Shown here: piece after piece, positions 1-8,678 of the stretch
Layout of the letters: the number at the start of each line of letters is the position of its first letter
How positions within the stretch are numbered: the first letter of the stretch is position 1
Virus record (IMG/VR): IMGVR_UViG_3300024520_000300
Coordinates: 1 to 33,212 of that record
DNA from: a virus
DNA: 33,212 bases
Direction: 5' to 3' (one strand)
Translations under genes and position numbers: made by a program
Notes under the pieces: model-generated
The model's database searches: none
What the model saw: the letters and a program-made list of their open reading frames with translations, nothing else
What the model was told of the DNA's origin: nothing

Positions 1-2577
1 CGCAATAACAACTTGATTCGCTGTTCCCGTAAGCGTTCTGCCTGTAAATGTATCCGCTGCCGTTTGTGTAAGTATGCCGTCAGTATTGTAGCCAGCCCAT
101 GCCGTTAGAGTCGCGTCAGAAGCTTGGAAGTCGCCTGTTGTCGGTGTAAAATCTAAGTTTTGATCGGGAACCGTCCACGTTCTTGTCGTTGCTGTTGAAA
201 TAGCAGAAACCTGAAAAGCAAGTTCTTTTGTAGTATCGCCGTCATCTAAAATACGGAAAGCCGTATCAACGAACTCGGAAGAAATTGCTGTTGATCCTCC
301 GCTAAGATTCGGGAAGAACCCTCGAAGATCAATTTCGTCAATAGAAGTCCACGTTCCTGAAGCAGCCGTTTGATGCCTTAAATTCCACTGAGCTATCAAG
401 AATCCAGTGCCTTTAAATGCTTCTGGGATATTAAAATTAGCATACTTGCTGCCATCAGAAGTAACCATCGCAGCACTATTATAATAACCACTAGGAAGGT
501 TAACCATCAGCTTGCAGTCACCTGTAACTTCTGAAACAACACCCCAAAGAACCAAAGAGAAATACTTTCCTGACATCGACCCTCCAGTTGAATCTGTCAA
601 GAGAGCATTCATGTCCGTGACTTTGTTGTATGGTGTTACATTGTCATTGACAACATACAAATCCGGTGTTCCCGCAAAAGCAGGGAACGTATGATCGTGG
701 AGTTGAAGAACGACACCGCTTGCAGTCGTGATAATTACGTTGTCGGCAGCACCACCATTCGGAGTGATCGTAAAAGTCTGTGCAACACCACTTTTCCATG
801 TAGCGTTCTGAGTTCTTATCCACGCATTAAGATGTGAGATATGACCTTGATCGTTTGAGTCTATGAGATGATCCGACCACTGGTGGACTTTGTACGCCTG
901 ATCTGTTTGAAGGCTTGCAGCACTTTGACAAAGAACGGTAGCAAGCGGGACATGTTCCGCTGAAGGAAAAGACGAGGTTGACTTTGTTATTACCGTCTTC
1001 GCTGACTGCAAAATATAAAGATAGTTCAACACTGGAGCTGTGTCAGTTCCTGCCGTTAACGCCACCGTCTGAGCAGGTGTGCAATCAAGAGTGGTGAACT
1101 CGTCGGAAAAGACAAGTGTAAGGTCACCACCACCACTTTTCTCTAAAGAAAGAGTTATTGTGGCACCGTCAGATGTTACCGTAATAGCGGGGTTTTCTAA
1201 GATAGTACCATTCCACCCATGAATCGCTGTTACGTCTACGTTTGCAGAAAGGTCATAATCGAATGTCCCCGCACCACCAGTAAACGTTAGATGGCTTCCT
1301 CCCGTTGGCGTAGCTGCAACAGGTGCAAGACCGACCTTCCCGACAAGAATTTCACCGTCAGCAAGTTCGGCTGTAGCTCCAAGATTGAAACCTGCACCAC
1401 CACCACCAAGCATAATCCCATTTGTCGTTTGCGCTCCAAGGCGAGTGTTTAGTGTACTAGGGGCGACAAATTTACTGGCCTCTGTAGCTGTGGTTACTTC
1501 CGCACCAGTTGCAATTGCTGACACACCTTTTTGTGCTGTGGTCGCATCCGCTATAGTTCCAGTAATGGTATTGGTGGCACCACTAAATGACAGCCCCTGA
1601 GCAGAAGTACCGACAACATTAGTAACACCAAGAGCATCAGGTGTTGCCGTTCCGGAGTCAGTAGGAAACGATGCACCAGAAGACTGAAACATCTTCGCCC
1701 ACGATGTAATAAAAATATATACCGTGTCAACGTCTTCGACTTCACAAAACGCTCCTTCCGTTGGTGTAAATGCAACCCATGTCGCGCTGTCAAATTGCAC
1801 GATGTCATTAAAACTTGCGCCGTCCCAATCCGCATGTACAACCCCACCACCACCATCGGTGATTATGTATCGGTTGCCATCAATTTCGCTAGGTGGCGCA
1901 TTATTTCCGTCTGCAATGCTGAGAACTGAATCCTGAGCATCGCCTAATTTGTTGTTTGAGAACTTTATCCACGTCGCAACGCCGCCTGTAATATCAGTAA
2001 GAATGTACCCGTCATTCGATGCTGTATCGACCCATATCGTTCCGATTGTCTGTGTGTTGTCTGACGTGTTTGGATGTGTTGCAGTGCTTGTCAACGCCGG
2101 CACCGGCATGACTGTGGATATCTCAACCCATAACGTTGTGTACAAATACATCAAGCCTGTATCTGTAAGCCATATTAGCAGACCGGCCTCCGGACTGCGA
2201 ACATCCCATGTCGATCCGTTGTATACTACATAGTCGGCGTTTGTTGCCCCTAATGCCGTCCATGCCGCATCAATTGCTTGCACGCCAAGAATGTATGAGT
2301 CGCCTGTTGATGGCGCTCCCGGAGGAACTACCGACGCGTCGAATACCGACTTCGCATCGTTGCCGTAAGACCACTCAGAAGAAACGCCGAGCTGTGTCCA
2401 CACAGCCGCGCCGGACGTGTTGTCGGCAAGAATGAATGTGGTGTTTAATCCAGTATTAGTCCATATCGTCGGCACTGAATATTCATAGTCGCTTGGTGTT
2501 GGCGAAGCGGCCTTGTTAATGGTCTTGATACCAACGCGCTGTAAGTACGTTACATACTCGTTAATGATACTTGGCAT
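1..2577 (-). CDS. Large tail-fibre-like structural protein (C-terminus beyond the left edge)
   Basis: An open frame of 859 codons starts at the ATG at 2577 and runs off the window without a stop, so the C-terminus is missing. Residues about 38-62 and 179-205 hold the same short module (IW..T....YIL.D...G.A.W), which also occurs in the fibre gene at 3735-6533. Residues about 85-150 and 220-297 look like DUF2793-type repeats (GDSYILG, then a short segment ending in a Trp-rich strand). Further on are a typical phage fibre segment (TTAQKGVSAIATGAEV) and Gly/Thr/Ser-rich beta sequence. Likely role: receptor-binding fibre or tail appendage. It lies 9 bp downstream of the 180-residue gene and may share its transcript. 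Fibre identity rests on composition and modules; the exact role is inferred. Confidence 0.75.
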   Translation of the reverse strand, partial: MPSIINEYVTYLQRVGIKTINKAASPTPSDYEYSVPTIWTNTGLNTTFILADNTSGAAVWTQLGVSSEWSYGNDAKSVFDASVVPPGAPSTGDSYILGVQAIDAAWTALGATNADYVVYNGSTWDVRSPEAGLLIWLTDTGLMYLYTTLWVEISTVMPVPALTSTATHPNTSDNTQTIGTIWVDTASNDGYILTDITGGVATWIKFSNNKLGDAQDSVLSIADGNNAPPSEIDGNRYIITDGGGGVVHADWDGASFNDIVQFDSATWVAFTPTEGAFCEVEDVDTVYIFITSWAKMFQSSGASFPTDSGTATPDALGVTNVVGTSAQGLSFSGATNTITGTIADATTAQKGVSAIATGAEVTTATEASKFVAPSTLNTRLGAQTTNGIMLGGGGAGFNLGATAELADGEILVGKVGLAPVAATPTGGSHLTFTGGAGTFDYDLSANVDVTAIHGWNGTILENPAITVTSDGATITLSLEKSGGGDLTLVFSDEFTTLDCTPAQTVALTAGTDTAPVLNYLYILQSAKTVITKSTSSFPSAEHVPLATVLCQSAASLQTDQAYKVHQWSDHLIDSNDQGHISHLNAWIRTQNATWKSGVAQTFTITPNGGAADNVIITTASGVVLQLHDHTFPAFAGTPDLYVVNDNVTPYNKVTDMNALLTDSTGGSMSGKYFSLVLWGVVSEVTGDCKLMVNLPSGYYNSAAMVTSDGSKYANFNIPEAFKGTGFLIAQWNLRHQTAASGTWTSIDEIDLRGFFPNLSGGSTAISSEFVDTAFRILDDGDTTKELAFQVSAISTATTRTWTVPDQNLDFTPTTGDFQASDATLTAWAGYNTDGILTQTAADTFTGRTLTGTANQVVIA

Positions 2578-2586
2578 GGCGACCTC

Positions 2587-3129
2587 TTAAGAGTATGTGT
2601 AATTTAGATAATCTCTTTTATAGGCACTACCTGATGTTCCAACACCAACATAACCACTTGAATTCACGCCTAAAGTGAACTTTGTAGCGTCCACCTTTGT
2701 GATTGTAAAAACAAGAGAACCATAACCATTACCGTTGACCTCTGTCATGTCCGAGCCTGTAATCTCGATAACATCATTTGTGCTGTAGCCATGAGCAGCC
2801 GAAGTTGTAACCTCTGCGTCTGCCGCTTTTGTGATAGCTGTAATCGTAAATGCCGCAGAATCATCCCACACATGCACGAAATCATTCGTCGCCACAGCGC
2901 TTGCGTTCTGCGCAAACTGTGTCATAACAATATCATTTCCAGAGTCATACGTGTTCTTAACGATGCGCCAACCGGCAGACGCATTTAACGTCCCCGGTCG
3001 GGCGTAAGCTACATAAACAAGATTTGATCCACCATTCTTAGAAGACCGCAAAGCGGCTTGGTCGACAGAGAACGGTATCACCGCTCCTTGCGCGTCACGC
3101 CATTGAACTGGTCGTGTCTTTCTAGTCAT
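2587..3129 (-). CDS. Small structural protein with an E1-FCCH-like beta domain
   Basis: 180 residues. The ATG at 3129 is chosen because it follows a strong GGGGAGGG site; the longer upstream reading has no such site. Residues about 100-160 (TTSAAHGYSTNDVIEITG and the following FTITKVDATKFTL) resemble the 'FCCH-like' beta domain found in many phage structural proteins. The same pattern occurs in the gene after the capsid at 17016-17648. It sits between a terminator and the partial fibre gene, so it may be a fibre-associated or virion surface protein. The function is not known. Confidence 0.7.
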   Translation of the reverse strand: MTRKTRPVQWRDAQGAVIPFSVDQAALRSSKNGGSNLVYVAYARPGTLNASAGWRIVKNTYDSGNDIVMTQFAQNASAVATNDFVHVWDDSAAFTITAITKAADAEVTTSAAHGYSTNDVIEITGSDMTEVNGNGYGSLVFTITKVDATKFTLGVNSSGYVGVGTSGSAYKRDYLNYTYS

Positions 3130-3191
3130 AATTTCCCTCCCCAGTGAAATCATGACGCTCATCCATGTTGGATGGCTTGCGTCTAAATCAA

Positions 3192-3220
3192 ATTATAATT
3201 TTAATTTGACAATACCGCAA
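3192..3220 (-). promoter_or_regulatory. Candidate sigma70-type promoter for the 180-residue gene and downstream fibre
   Basis: On the minus strand TTGCGG (3215-3220) and a perfect TATAAT (3192-3197) are separated by 17 bp. It lies just after the intrinsic terminator of the preceding gene and about 60 bp before the ATG at 3129. The -35 matches only at TTG, so this is a moderate call. Confidence 0.5.
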
Positions 3221-3221
3221 C

Positions 3222-3248
3222 AAAAAAAAACCGGAGACGAATCCCCGG
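3222..3248 (-). terminator. Intrinsic terminator after the 98-residue gene
   Basis: Read on the minus strand, CCGGGGA and TCTCCGG form a 7-bp stem (one G.U) closed by a TTCG tetraloop, followed directly by nine T. This is a textbook rho-independent terminator. Confidence 0.88.
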
Positions 3249-3332
3249 CAATCACAAAAAGTAGATATACACGAATATTAAATGGAGTATAAACGCCAAT
3301 AAGCTTACATAACTAAAGCGAAAAACACCACA

Positions 3333-3629
3333 TTATTCTGTGGTTTCTTCAGGTTGCGGAAGCTCTTCAATCTTGTCTTCCACTTCGTAATGCTCTGCAA
3401 CAACTTCAACAAGCTCTTTTTCAGCCCTCTTTTGCACTTCGAGTTGATTAAGAATCGTCATTTCTGCATTCTTCTTTATCAACAATTCGTGGATCACTCC
3501 GGCAGCGGCGATGGCTGTTTTAAATGGTACACCAATCGGTGCTGTGAACTCAAAAAAATGATCACCTTCAAGATGCGAAATGCAAAATTTCGTCGACTCT
3601 ATTGTTTTAACTTGAACCTCTTCTTCCAT
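3333..3629 (-). CDS. Hypothetical acidic protein, 98 residues
   Basis: The start is the ATG at 3629, preceded by GGAGAG; an upstream TTG in frame is less likely. The protein begins and ends with Glu-rich stretches, and the middle (residues about 20-70) is a mixed segment followed by a helical, Lys/Glu-rich part that could form a coiled coil. It is flanked by its own candidate promoter and a strong terminator, so it may be transcribed alone. No family is recognised. Its place between two fibre genes suggests a small virion or fibre-assembly factor, but that is inference. Confidence 0.6.
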   Translation of the reverse strand: MEEEVQVKTIESTKFCISHLEGDHFFEFTAPIGVPFKTAIAAAGVIHELLIKKNAEMTILNQLEVQKRAEKELVEVVAEHYEVEDKIEELPQPEETTE

Positions 3630-3656
3630 GACACTCTCCAATGTTGGTCAATCTGG

Positions 3657-3685
3657 ATAATGAAACTATTAAATATTTTTTGCAA
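3657..3685 (-). promoter_or_regulatory. Candidate promoter for the 98-residue gene
   Basis: On the minus strand TTGCAA (3680-3685) and CATTAT (3657-3662) have 17-bp spacing, right after the terminator of the 932-residue gene. Both hexamers are imperfect. Confidence 0.35.
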
Positions 3686-3687
3686 AT

Positions 3688-3717
3688 AAAAAAGGGGGCA
3701 TCGAAACACCCCCTTAA
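3688..3717 (-). terminator. Intrinsic terminator after the 932-residue fibre gene
   Basis: On the minus strand AAGGGGG and CCCCCTT form a 7-bp stem around a 10-nt loop, followed by six T. It is located 18 bp after the stop of the fibre gene. Confidence 0.85.
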
Positions 3718-3734
3718 ACTACAACAAGTAAAAC

Positions 3735-6533
3735 TTAACTTAGCACCCACATGGTAATGACAACGTTGCCGTTAAGCGCGGCTGCCCCTTGGTTTTTCAA
3801 GAGTACTGTACATGATCCGGCAGCACATGTATGTCTCATGATTTGCATCTGAGCATCGTTTGCGCCTTCGTTATGTACGCTGATAAGAATACCAGATGTT
3901 ACAGCGATCTTACTGTTTGTCAACGTAAACGTTTGCGTTGCCGCCGCCGCTGTTGTAAAGCCGGTGAAGGTATGGACTGCAACATTGGCGTTAATGGTGC
4001 TTGCCGATGTCGCACTCGCCTGAGTGTCAGTTACGGGAACAACATCAACAATACCCGCCGCATTAAGCGTAAGACCCCCACTACCCGCCAAGATGTCGGT
4101 TGTACCCGCACCAGTTGTTGTGCCGATGGTAATTACGTCGGCAGTTGCCGCCGCACCGATGTTGATGGTTTTTATACCAGTACCACCACCGCCGATTTCA
4201 ACGGTTCTTGCACCCGTACCACTAGCGAACTTACATGTTCCAGTGTTTGCACCCGTAGACGAAATCTCGTATGTAGCAGTTACGGCACCTTCTAATGTAA
4301 AGTTGCCAGTACCGGTCTTCAGAGACATGGAAGACGCGCCGGTATTACTACCGATGATTATAGTATTTGCAACCGCTCCGATACCGATATTTACAAACTT
4401 GCCACTCGTTGCTCCACCGGCAATGTTAACAGTAGTCGCGCCTTCGCCAGCACCAATTTGAACACTTTGTGTTGCTGAAGAATCACCGAACGTCATCGAT
4501 CCTGTTCCGGCAGTTCCACCAAGTGTGATGGTTCCGGAAGTTGTTGTGGCAAACAGATCATATTGGCTTGTAGCGGCACCATCTAATGTAAAGTTGCCAG
4601 TACCGACTTTCAAGTCAAGAGAAGATGCACCAGTAACGGAACCGATTAGTATCACATTATCAATCGCGCCTGAACCGACATTCACGGCGTTGGCTCCCGT
4701 TGCGCCAGTGGCAACGTTAACAGTGGTCGCTCCTGCTCCGACACCGAGATCAAGTTGCATCGTTGCAGAGCTTGTACCGATAACAAGATTACCAGTTTGT
4801 GCTGTACCACCAATGGTTATGATACCAGATGTCGTTGACGCGCCGATATCATAATTTGATGTCGCCGCACCGTCAAGGTTGAAATGGCCAGTACCAACTT
4901 TCAATGCCATTGAAGCCGCACCGCTAGCAGTACCAATTCGAACGACGTTAGCAACCGCACCGATAGCTATATCAACAGCCTTTGCCGATGTTGCTCCACC
5001 GGCTATTGCCACCGTGGTTGCGCCTTCGCCAGCACCAATTTGAACAATATTTGTGGCTGAAGAATCTCCAAGCGTCATTGTTCCGGTAGCTGCCGTTCCA
5101 CCAATGGTGATAACACCAGATGTTGTGGACGCTCCAACGATGTAGTCGGAAGTTGCCGCACCATCAAGGCTAAAGTTACCAGTGCCGACTTTCAAGTCAA
5201 GCTGTGCCGCACCAGAAACAGAACCGATGGTAATTACATGGGCAGCCGCTCCCGTTCCGATGTTTGCTACACCGGCGCGTGTGCCGTTTAAGACGTTCAG
5301 TGTTTGTGTTCCCGCAGAACCGTTACCTGACAAGACGTTTACTGTTGAATTAGCAGCACTGGCACCGTTAGCCACGTTAATTGTTTGAGCCGCTGTGTTT
5401 GCGCCATTACCAAGAGAAACAGTGTTCCCACCAACACCTTTGGCGATATTCACCGTAGATGCACCGGCACCAGCCGCAAGTTCAAGAGTGCTTGTTGTTG
5501 AACTTGAACCGATGGTAATGGTTCCAGTTTGTGCAGCATTACCCATTGTATAAGTCGTCGCCGCAACACCATCAAATGACATGTTACCAGTTCCGGCTTT
5601 GAGAGCCAAAGAAGCCGCACCAACGGAAGAACCAACTCCAATAACGTGAGCAGCGGCAGAGTTACCAATCGAAATCACACGAGCTGTTGTTCCAAGACCC
5701 ATGTTGATCGCATCAGCCGCATTGTCAGTAGCAAAATCCATCTGCCCGGCTTGCAATGATGTCGCACCACCTGAAGTCAGCGTCGTGAACGTTGCCGCCG
5801 CCGGTGTCGTCGAACCAATAGCAGGGGGCTTCGCAAAAATGAAACCAATATTTACGGCAGTTACAATTCGTGTGGCATCCGTTACCGCTTCGGCTTCCGC
5901 TTGTGTCGCAAGCTCGGCGATACCTTTCGTCGATTCCGACGCGTCGGCTGTAACACTGAGGTTGTCAGCAAAGCCTTTCGGTGTAATATATCGCGCATCG
6001 TCTGTACCAGCAATGATTTCCGCGTTTGTTGCACGCTCAACGATACCCGCAACTGTTGTTGATGCCGCCGGCGCTGTTGGAAATGTCGCCCACGCCGCCG
6101 CGTTGTAATAAAGATACACGTTTGTATCCTCGTCAAACACCATCATACCGTCTGTCGGAATGGTCTCATCCCATGCACCAGATTGATACTCATAAATGTA
6201 TGTATCAGTCCACCCACCACCTGTCGAGTTACAAAGATATCTGTTGCCTTGAGTGGCTGAAGCCGCACCGACAGCCGCTTGCGCCAAGACGGAATTTTGG
6301 AAATCACTTGTACCACTAGTGCCGGAATTAAGCTTCTTCCACGTTGCCGCTGTTCCGTTGTTCGCCAACAGCATGTACGCTTCGTCTTCTGATGTGTCGA
6401 TTATAATATCACCAAGCGCATAGTTAACGTATGCAGACGTTGGTGGTGTTGTTGTAAACTTTATACCGGGCGATGGCAATGTTTTGCCAAGATACGCCAA
6501 AGGCGATCCCCCATTTCTCTTTCTACCAGCCAT
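3735..6533 (-). CDS. Tail fibre / beta-repeat structural protein, 932 residues
   Basis: The ATG at 6533 follows the GGGGAGGG leader. The N-terminus (residues about 41-68) carries the IIIDT....Y.L..N.G.A.W module shared with the partial fibre at 1-2577. Residues 80-150 resemble DUF2793. Residues about 157-230 hold two phage fibre repeats (TTVAGIVERATNAEIIAGTD and STKGIAELATQAEAEAVTD). From about residue 240 to 830 the chain is Gly/Ala/Thr/Ser-rich beta sequence in imperfect repeats of about 97 residues, with recurring motifs GAGEGATTV, LKVGTGNF.LDGAAT and SGTITIGGTA. This predicts a long beta-solenoid or fibrous shaft ending in a distinct C-terminal domain (about 840-932). Expected role: host-binding fibre. 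A terminator follows. Confidence 0.82.
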   Translation of the reverse strand: MAGRKRNGGSPLAYLGKTLPSPGIKFTTTPPTSAYVNYALGDIIIDTSEDEAYMLLANNGTAATWKKLNSGTSGTSDFQNSVLAQAAVGAASATQGNRYLCNSTGGGWTDTYIYEYQSGAWDETIPTDGMMVFDEDTNVYLYYNAAAWATFPTAPAASTTVAGIVERATNAEIIAGTDDARYITPKGFADNLSVTADASESTKGIAELATQAEAEAVTDATRIVTAVNIGFIFAKPPAIGSTTPAAATFTTLTSGGATSLQAGQMDFATDNAADAINMGLGTTARVISIGNSAAAHVIGVGSSVGAASLALKAGTGNMSFDGVAATTYTMGNAAQTGTITIGSSSTTSTLELAAGAGASTVNIAKGVGGNTVSLGNGANTAAQTINVANGASAANSTVNVLSGNGSAGTQTLNVLNGTRAGVANIGTGAAAHVITIGSVSGAAQLDLKVGTGNFSLDGAATSDYIVGASTTSGVITIGGTAATGTMTLGDSSATNIVQIGAGEGATTVAIAGGATSAKAVDIAIGAVANVVRIGTASGAASMALKVGTGHFNLDGAATSNYDIGASTTSGIITIGGTAQTGNLVIGTSSATMQLDLGVGAGATTVNVATGATGANAVNVGSGAIDNVILIGSVTGASSLDLKVGTGNFTLDGAATSQYDLFATTTSGTITLGGTAGTGSMTFGDSSATQSVQIGAGEGATTVNIAGGATSGKFVNIGIGAVANTIIIGSNTGASSMSLKTGTGNFTLEGAVTATYEISSTGANTGTCKFASGTGARTVEIGGGGTGIKTINIGAAATADVITIGTTTGAGTTDILAGSGGLTLNAAGIVDVVPVTDTQASATSASTINANVAVHTFTGFTTAAAATQTFTLTNSKIAVTSGILISVHNEGANDAQMQIMRHTCAAGSCTVLLKNQGAAALNGNVVITMWVLS
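4230..5240 (-). repeat. Internal repeats of about 291 bp in the fibre gene
   Basis: Near-identical tracts recur at about 4440, 4731 and 5022 on the plus strand (for example TTCGCCAGCACCAATTTGAA at both 4442 and 5024), spaced 290-291 bp, which is 97 codons. Related shorter copies extend to about 5700. They are in frame and encode the repeat blocks of the fibre shaft, so they are a plausible site of recombination and length variation. Confidence 0.75.
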
Positions 6534-6671
6534 AATCCCTCCCCAGAGATTTAATGTTATATCTAAATTGTAGTAGAAATTATTTTAATTGAAAAGAATA
6601 TAATTACCGCTTTACCGCAAAAGAGGTGTTAGTGTATGTTAACTGTTTACTTTAATATACACGGGGGCATA
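6534..6671. promoter_or_regulatory. Divergent intergenic region with candidate promoters
   Basis: This AT-rich spacer separates the leftward fibre gene from the rightward seven-gene operon. A TATAAT lies at 6599-6604 (plus) and a TATAAC at 6556-6561 (minus). Neither has a good -35 at 16-18 bp, so only -10-like elements are visible. Confidence 0.4.
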
Positions 6672-7436
6672 ATGAGCGATAATTTTTCAAACACCTTAAA
6701 AACAACAGATTACGACATGTTTTCTTTTAACGAAGCAAACAGACCGCTAATAAAACAGCACGTCGATAAGCTGAAAAAAGCAATACAAGAGCGGAGTCTG
6801 CTGGAAATCAACCCAATAATAGTAAACAAACAGTTGCAAGTTATGGATGGTCAACACCGTCTTGAAGCTGCAAAACAACTAGGTGTCGAAGTCTTCTATA
6901 TTATCACGGAAGAAGACGATGTAATGCAGACGCTTAATATCAATTCGCGGAAATGGTCGACAAAAGATTTTCTAAGATACCATGCCACAAAAAAGACAAA
7001 TAATGACTATGTTTTTTTGTGGGAAGTCTGCCAACGATATGAAGACATGGAAAGCTTTATCATGTATCTCTTAATGAGAGGTGGATTCGGATGGGATAAG
7101 TTTAAAGATGGGCGCTTCACATTGTCGATTGAACGCGACGACATACTCCCGTTGATAGATTTCGCATCTAAGATCTCTGGCATGTTAGAGCAACATCCTG
7201 AAAAAGGTGTAAAACTTGGAGCGAAGACGGTGCGTTGCGCTATCGGCGTAAAACGCCTTTTCTATTTAATACGTAAAAATAATAAAACTACTGAGGAGTT
7301 CTTAAAGCGAATCGAAACAAGAATTTTCTTCATGCCGCAATGCCATAAAGAGCGAGAATACGTGGAAGCGTTTCTGTTTCTTTACAACAGTAATCTTGCC
7401 GGAAAAAATAAAATAGTAACACACAAAGAGGTTTAA
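6672..7436 (+). CDS. ParB/DGQHR-fold protein, 254 residues
   Basis: The start is the ATG at 6672, just after GGGGG; an in-frame upstream ATG at 6636 has no site. Residues about 20-90 form a ParB N-terminal-like domain: a helix, the strand INPIIV (46-51), then the box DGQHRLEAAKQLGV (59-72). In ParB and sulfiredoxin-fold proteins this box lies at the nucleotide-binding site. The rest is helical and has no recognised DNA-binding domain. It heads a run of seven genes that overlap by 1-4 bases. Its role could be transcription control, DNA binding or a nucleotide-dependent switch. It is not a recognised partition ParB, since no ParA gene is nearby. Confidence 0.75.
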   Translation: MSDNFSNTLKTTDYDMFSFNEANRPLIKQHVDKLKKAIQERSLLEINPIIVNKQLQVMDGQHRLEAAKQLGVEVFYIITEEDDVMQTLNINSRKWSTKDFLRYHATKKTNNDYVFLWEVCQRYEDMESFIMYLLMRGGFGWDKFKDGRFTLSIERDDILPLIDFASKISGMLEQHPEKGVKLGAKTVRCAIGVKRLFYLIRKNNKTTEEFLKRIETRIFFMPQCHKEREYVEAFLFLYNSNLAGKNKIVTHKEV

Positions 7437-7588
7437 TGGACGATAATACAAAAAAAATAACCTTCGAGGTCAACAAAGAAGATCACTCAAGAATAAAAGT
7501 CGAGGCCGGCAGACTTAGTGTTTCTTTAAGGCACTTCATAATGATGTGCGTAAAAGGGTATTTTGAATCACAAAAGGTATCAAAATGA
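7436..7588 (+). CDS. Ribbon-helix-helix DNA-binding protein, 50 residues
   Basis: A short gene overlapping the ParB-like stop (TAATG) and the next start (ATGA), with an AGAGG site before its ATG. The pattern is that of Arc/CopG-type ribbon-helix-helix proteins: a beta strand KKITFEVNKEDHSRI (6-20), helix A (KVEAGRLS), the turn SVSLRHF (28-34), then helix B ending CVKGYFES. Such proteins bind operators as dimers through the strand. It probably autoregulates this operon or another phage promoter; the inverted CATAAC/GTTATG boxes elsewhere are possible targets, but no link is shown. Confidence 0.75.
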   Translation: MDDNTKKITFEVNKEDHSRIKVEAGRLSVSLRHFIMMCVKGYFESQKVSK

Positions 7589-7893
7589 CGACAAACGTTA
7601 ATAACAAGCGTGCGTTTATACCGATAACGATTGAAACGGTCGAAGAAGTCGACGAAACCAAAGAGCAAGACAAAAAAATCACTGATAAATCGCGCAACGT
7701 GTTCGACGAGGCTGCTCAAGAAAAGATGATGTGTGAGTTGCCAAAAGAGGAACGTTTACACCGAAGACGCAGAGAGTCGTATTTGATCATGCAAGCGCGG
7801 AAAGAAGAGATAATGCGTGCTGAAATAGCGCAAGAAAATGCTGTTATGCGCGCGTATTTTAAAAAAGTCAGAGCTAACAAGGAGCCGGAATGA
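7585..7893 (+). CDS. Hypothetical highly charged helical protein, 102 residues
   Basis: The ATG at 7585 overlaps the stop of the ribbon-helix-helix gene and is preceded by AAAGG. The protein is rich in Glu, Lys and Arg; residues about 42-100 form a long predicted helix with an RRRRES patch. There is no signal peptide or membrane segment. It may be a cytosolic partner of its two upstream neighbours. No family is recognised. Confidence 0.65.
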   Translation: MTTNVNNKRAFIPITIETVEEVDETKEQDKKITDKSRNVFDEAAQEKMMCELPKEERLHRRRRESYLIMQARKEEIMRAEIAQENAVMRAYFKKVRANKEPE

Positions 7894-8066
7894 CGCACCT
7901 TATAAGATGGCTGCCGGCGTTGGTGATTTGGACTTTTGCAATGCCGTACCTCGGTTTTAAAACTGAAACATTTCCGAAACGGCTTCTATACGGGTTTTTG
8001 TTTTCCGTAAGTATACACACCTTCTGTTATTGCATGGATGTCTTACTAAGCATGGTGGGATTATGA
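7890..8066 (+). CDS. Small membrane protein with two hydrophobic segments, 58 residues
   Basis: The ATG at 7890 overlaps the previous stop (ATGA) and has an AAGGAG site 5 nt upstream. Hydrophobic stretches at residues about 4-21 and 32-57 are joined by a short basic/polar loop (GFKTETFPKR). Size and topology fit a holin-like or other small phage membrane protein, but no family is recognised. The following three genes encode apparently exported proteins, so a role at the envelope (lysis control, exclusion) is plausible. Confidence 0.65.
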   Translation: MTHLIRWLPALVIWTFAMPYLGFKTETFPKRLLYGFLFSVSIHTFCYCMDVLLSMVGL

Positions 8067-8494
8067 AAAAGATAATTCCGCTTTTGATCATGGCGTTAAC
8101 ATGCTCAACGGCTTGCATTAATGCAGGGACACCGCACAAGCATCCTCAAACGGCACGACTGACACAGCAAGAACGTGATAAGATTTGGCACGAAATTCAC
8201 GCATGTGTGCATTTTTCAGAAAACCATCTCCGGAAAGCTCATGCCGCCGCTAATCGCATCACGGATTGCGAAATTCGCGAGATGATAAAAAACGCCATTC
8301 AAGGGGCGCTGTTTGGCTTTGCAACCAGTGGCAATGGCTATTTTGCGCTTATGACAGGCGCATCGTTGGTCGTTGAAGAGATTGTTCGAAGTAGAGTTAA
8401 ATACGCGGACAGAGTATTAAAAGAGATAAAAATCGCGCAAAGGTTCGCTACTAAAGCAGACCGCTTGCAAGAAAAATTATGGAGAGATCAATGA
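8063..8494 (+). CDS. Exported or membrane-anchored hypothetical protein, 143 residues
   Basis: The start at 8063 overlaps the preceding stop (ATGA) and follows GGTGGG. Residues 1-22 (MKKIIPLLIMALTCSTACIN) are a signal peptide; STAC resembles a lipobox only partly, so lipoprotein status is uncertain. The mature part is helical with two Cys (in HACVHF and TDCEIREM), a Gly/Ala-rich hydrophobic segment around residues 85-105, and a basic amphipathic C-terminus. No family is recognised. It is compatible with a periplasmic or inner-membrane effector. Confidence 0.65.
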   Translation: MKKIIPLLIMALTCSTACINAGTPHKHPQTARLTQQERDKIWHEIHACVHFSENHLRKAHAAANRITDCEIREMIKNAIQGALFGFATSGNGYFALMTGASLVVEEIVRSRVKYADRVLKEIKIAQRFATKADRLQEKLWRDQ

Positions 8495-8676
8495 TAAAGT
8501 TACTGTTGATGATGATGTCTTTAACGGCAGTCGTTACAGCGTGGGATTTTGATACGCCTGACGATTGGGATACTCACCCCAATAATATGGTCGCCGAAGA
8601 CCCCGACAGTATACACGCGCAGATATTGCGTGGTGATAACGAAATGATTGATGAAAATTTTAACCCAAGAGACTGA
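8491..8676 (+). CDS. Small secreted acidic protein, 61 residues
   Basis: The ATG at 8491 overlaps the upstream stop and follows GGAGAG. A 17-residue hydrophobic leader (MIKLLLMMMSLTAVVTA) is followed by an Asp-rich mature segment (WDFDTPDDWDTHPNN). It has no cysteines. Function unknown; the third exported product of the operon counting the membrane protein. Confidence 0.6.
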   Translation: MIKLLLMMMSLTAVVTAWDFDTPDDWDTHPNNMVAEDPDSIHAQILRGDNEMIDENFNPRD

Positions 8677-8678
8677 CA

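Noticed and set aside
3831-4461. Long open frames on the plus strand over the fibre gene
   Set aside because: They are antisense shadows of low-complexity repeat DNA with no ribosome sites and implausible composition (Val/Pro/Ala runs or Cys/Arg runs).
5701-6319. Plus-strand frames opposite the fibre N-terminus
   Set aside because: They are antisense to a well supported gene and lack ribosome binding sites and recognisable protein features.
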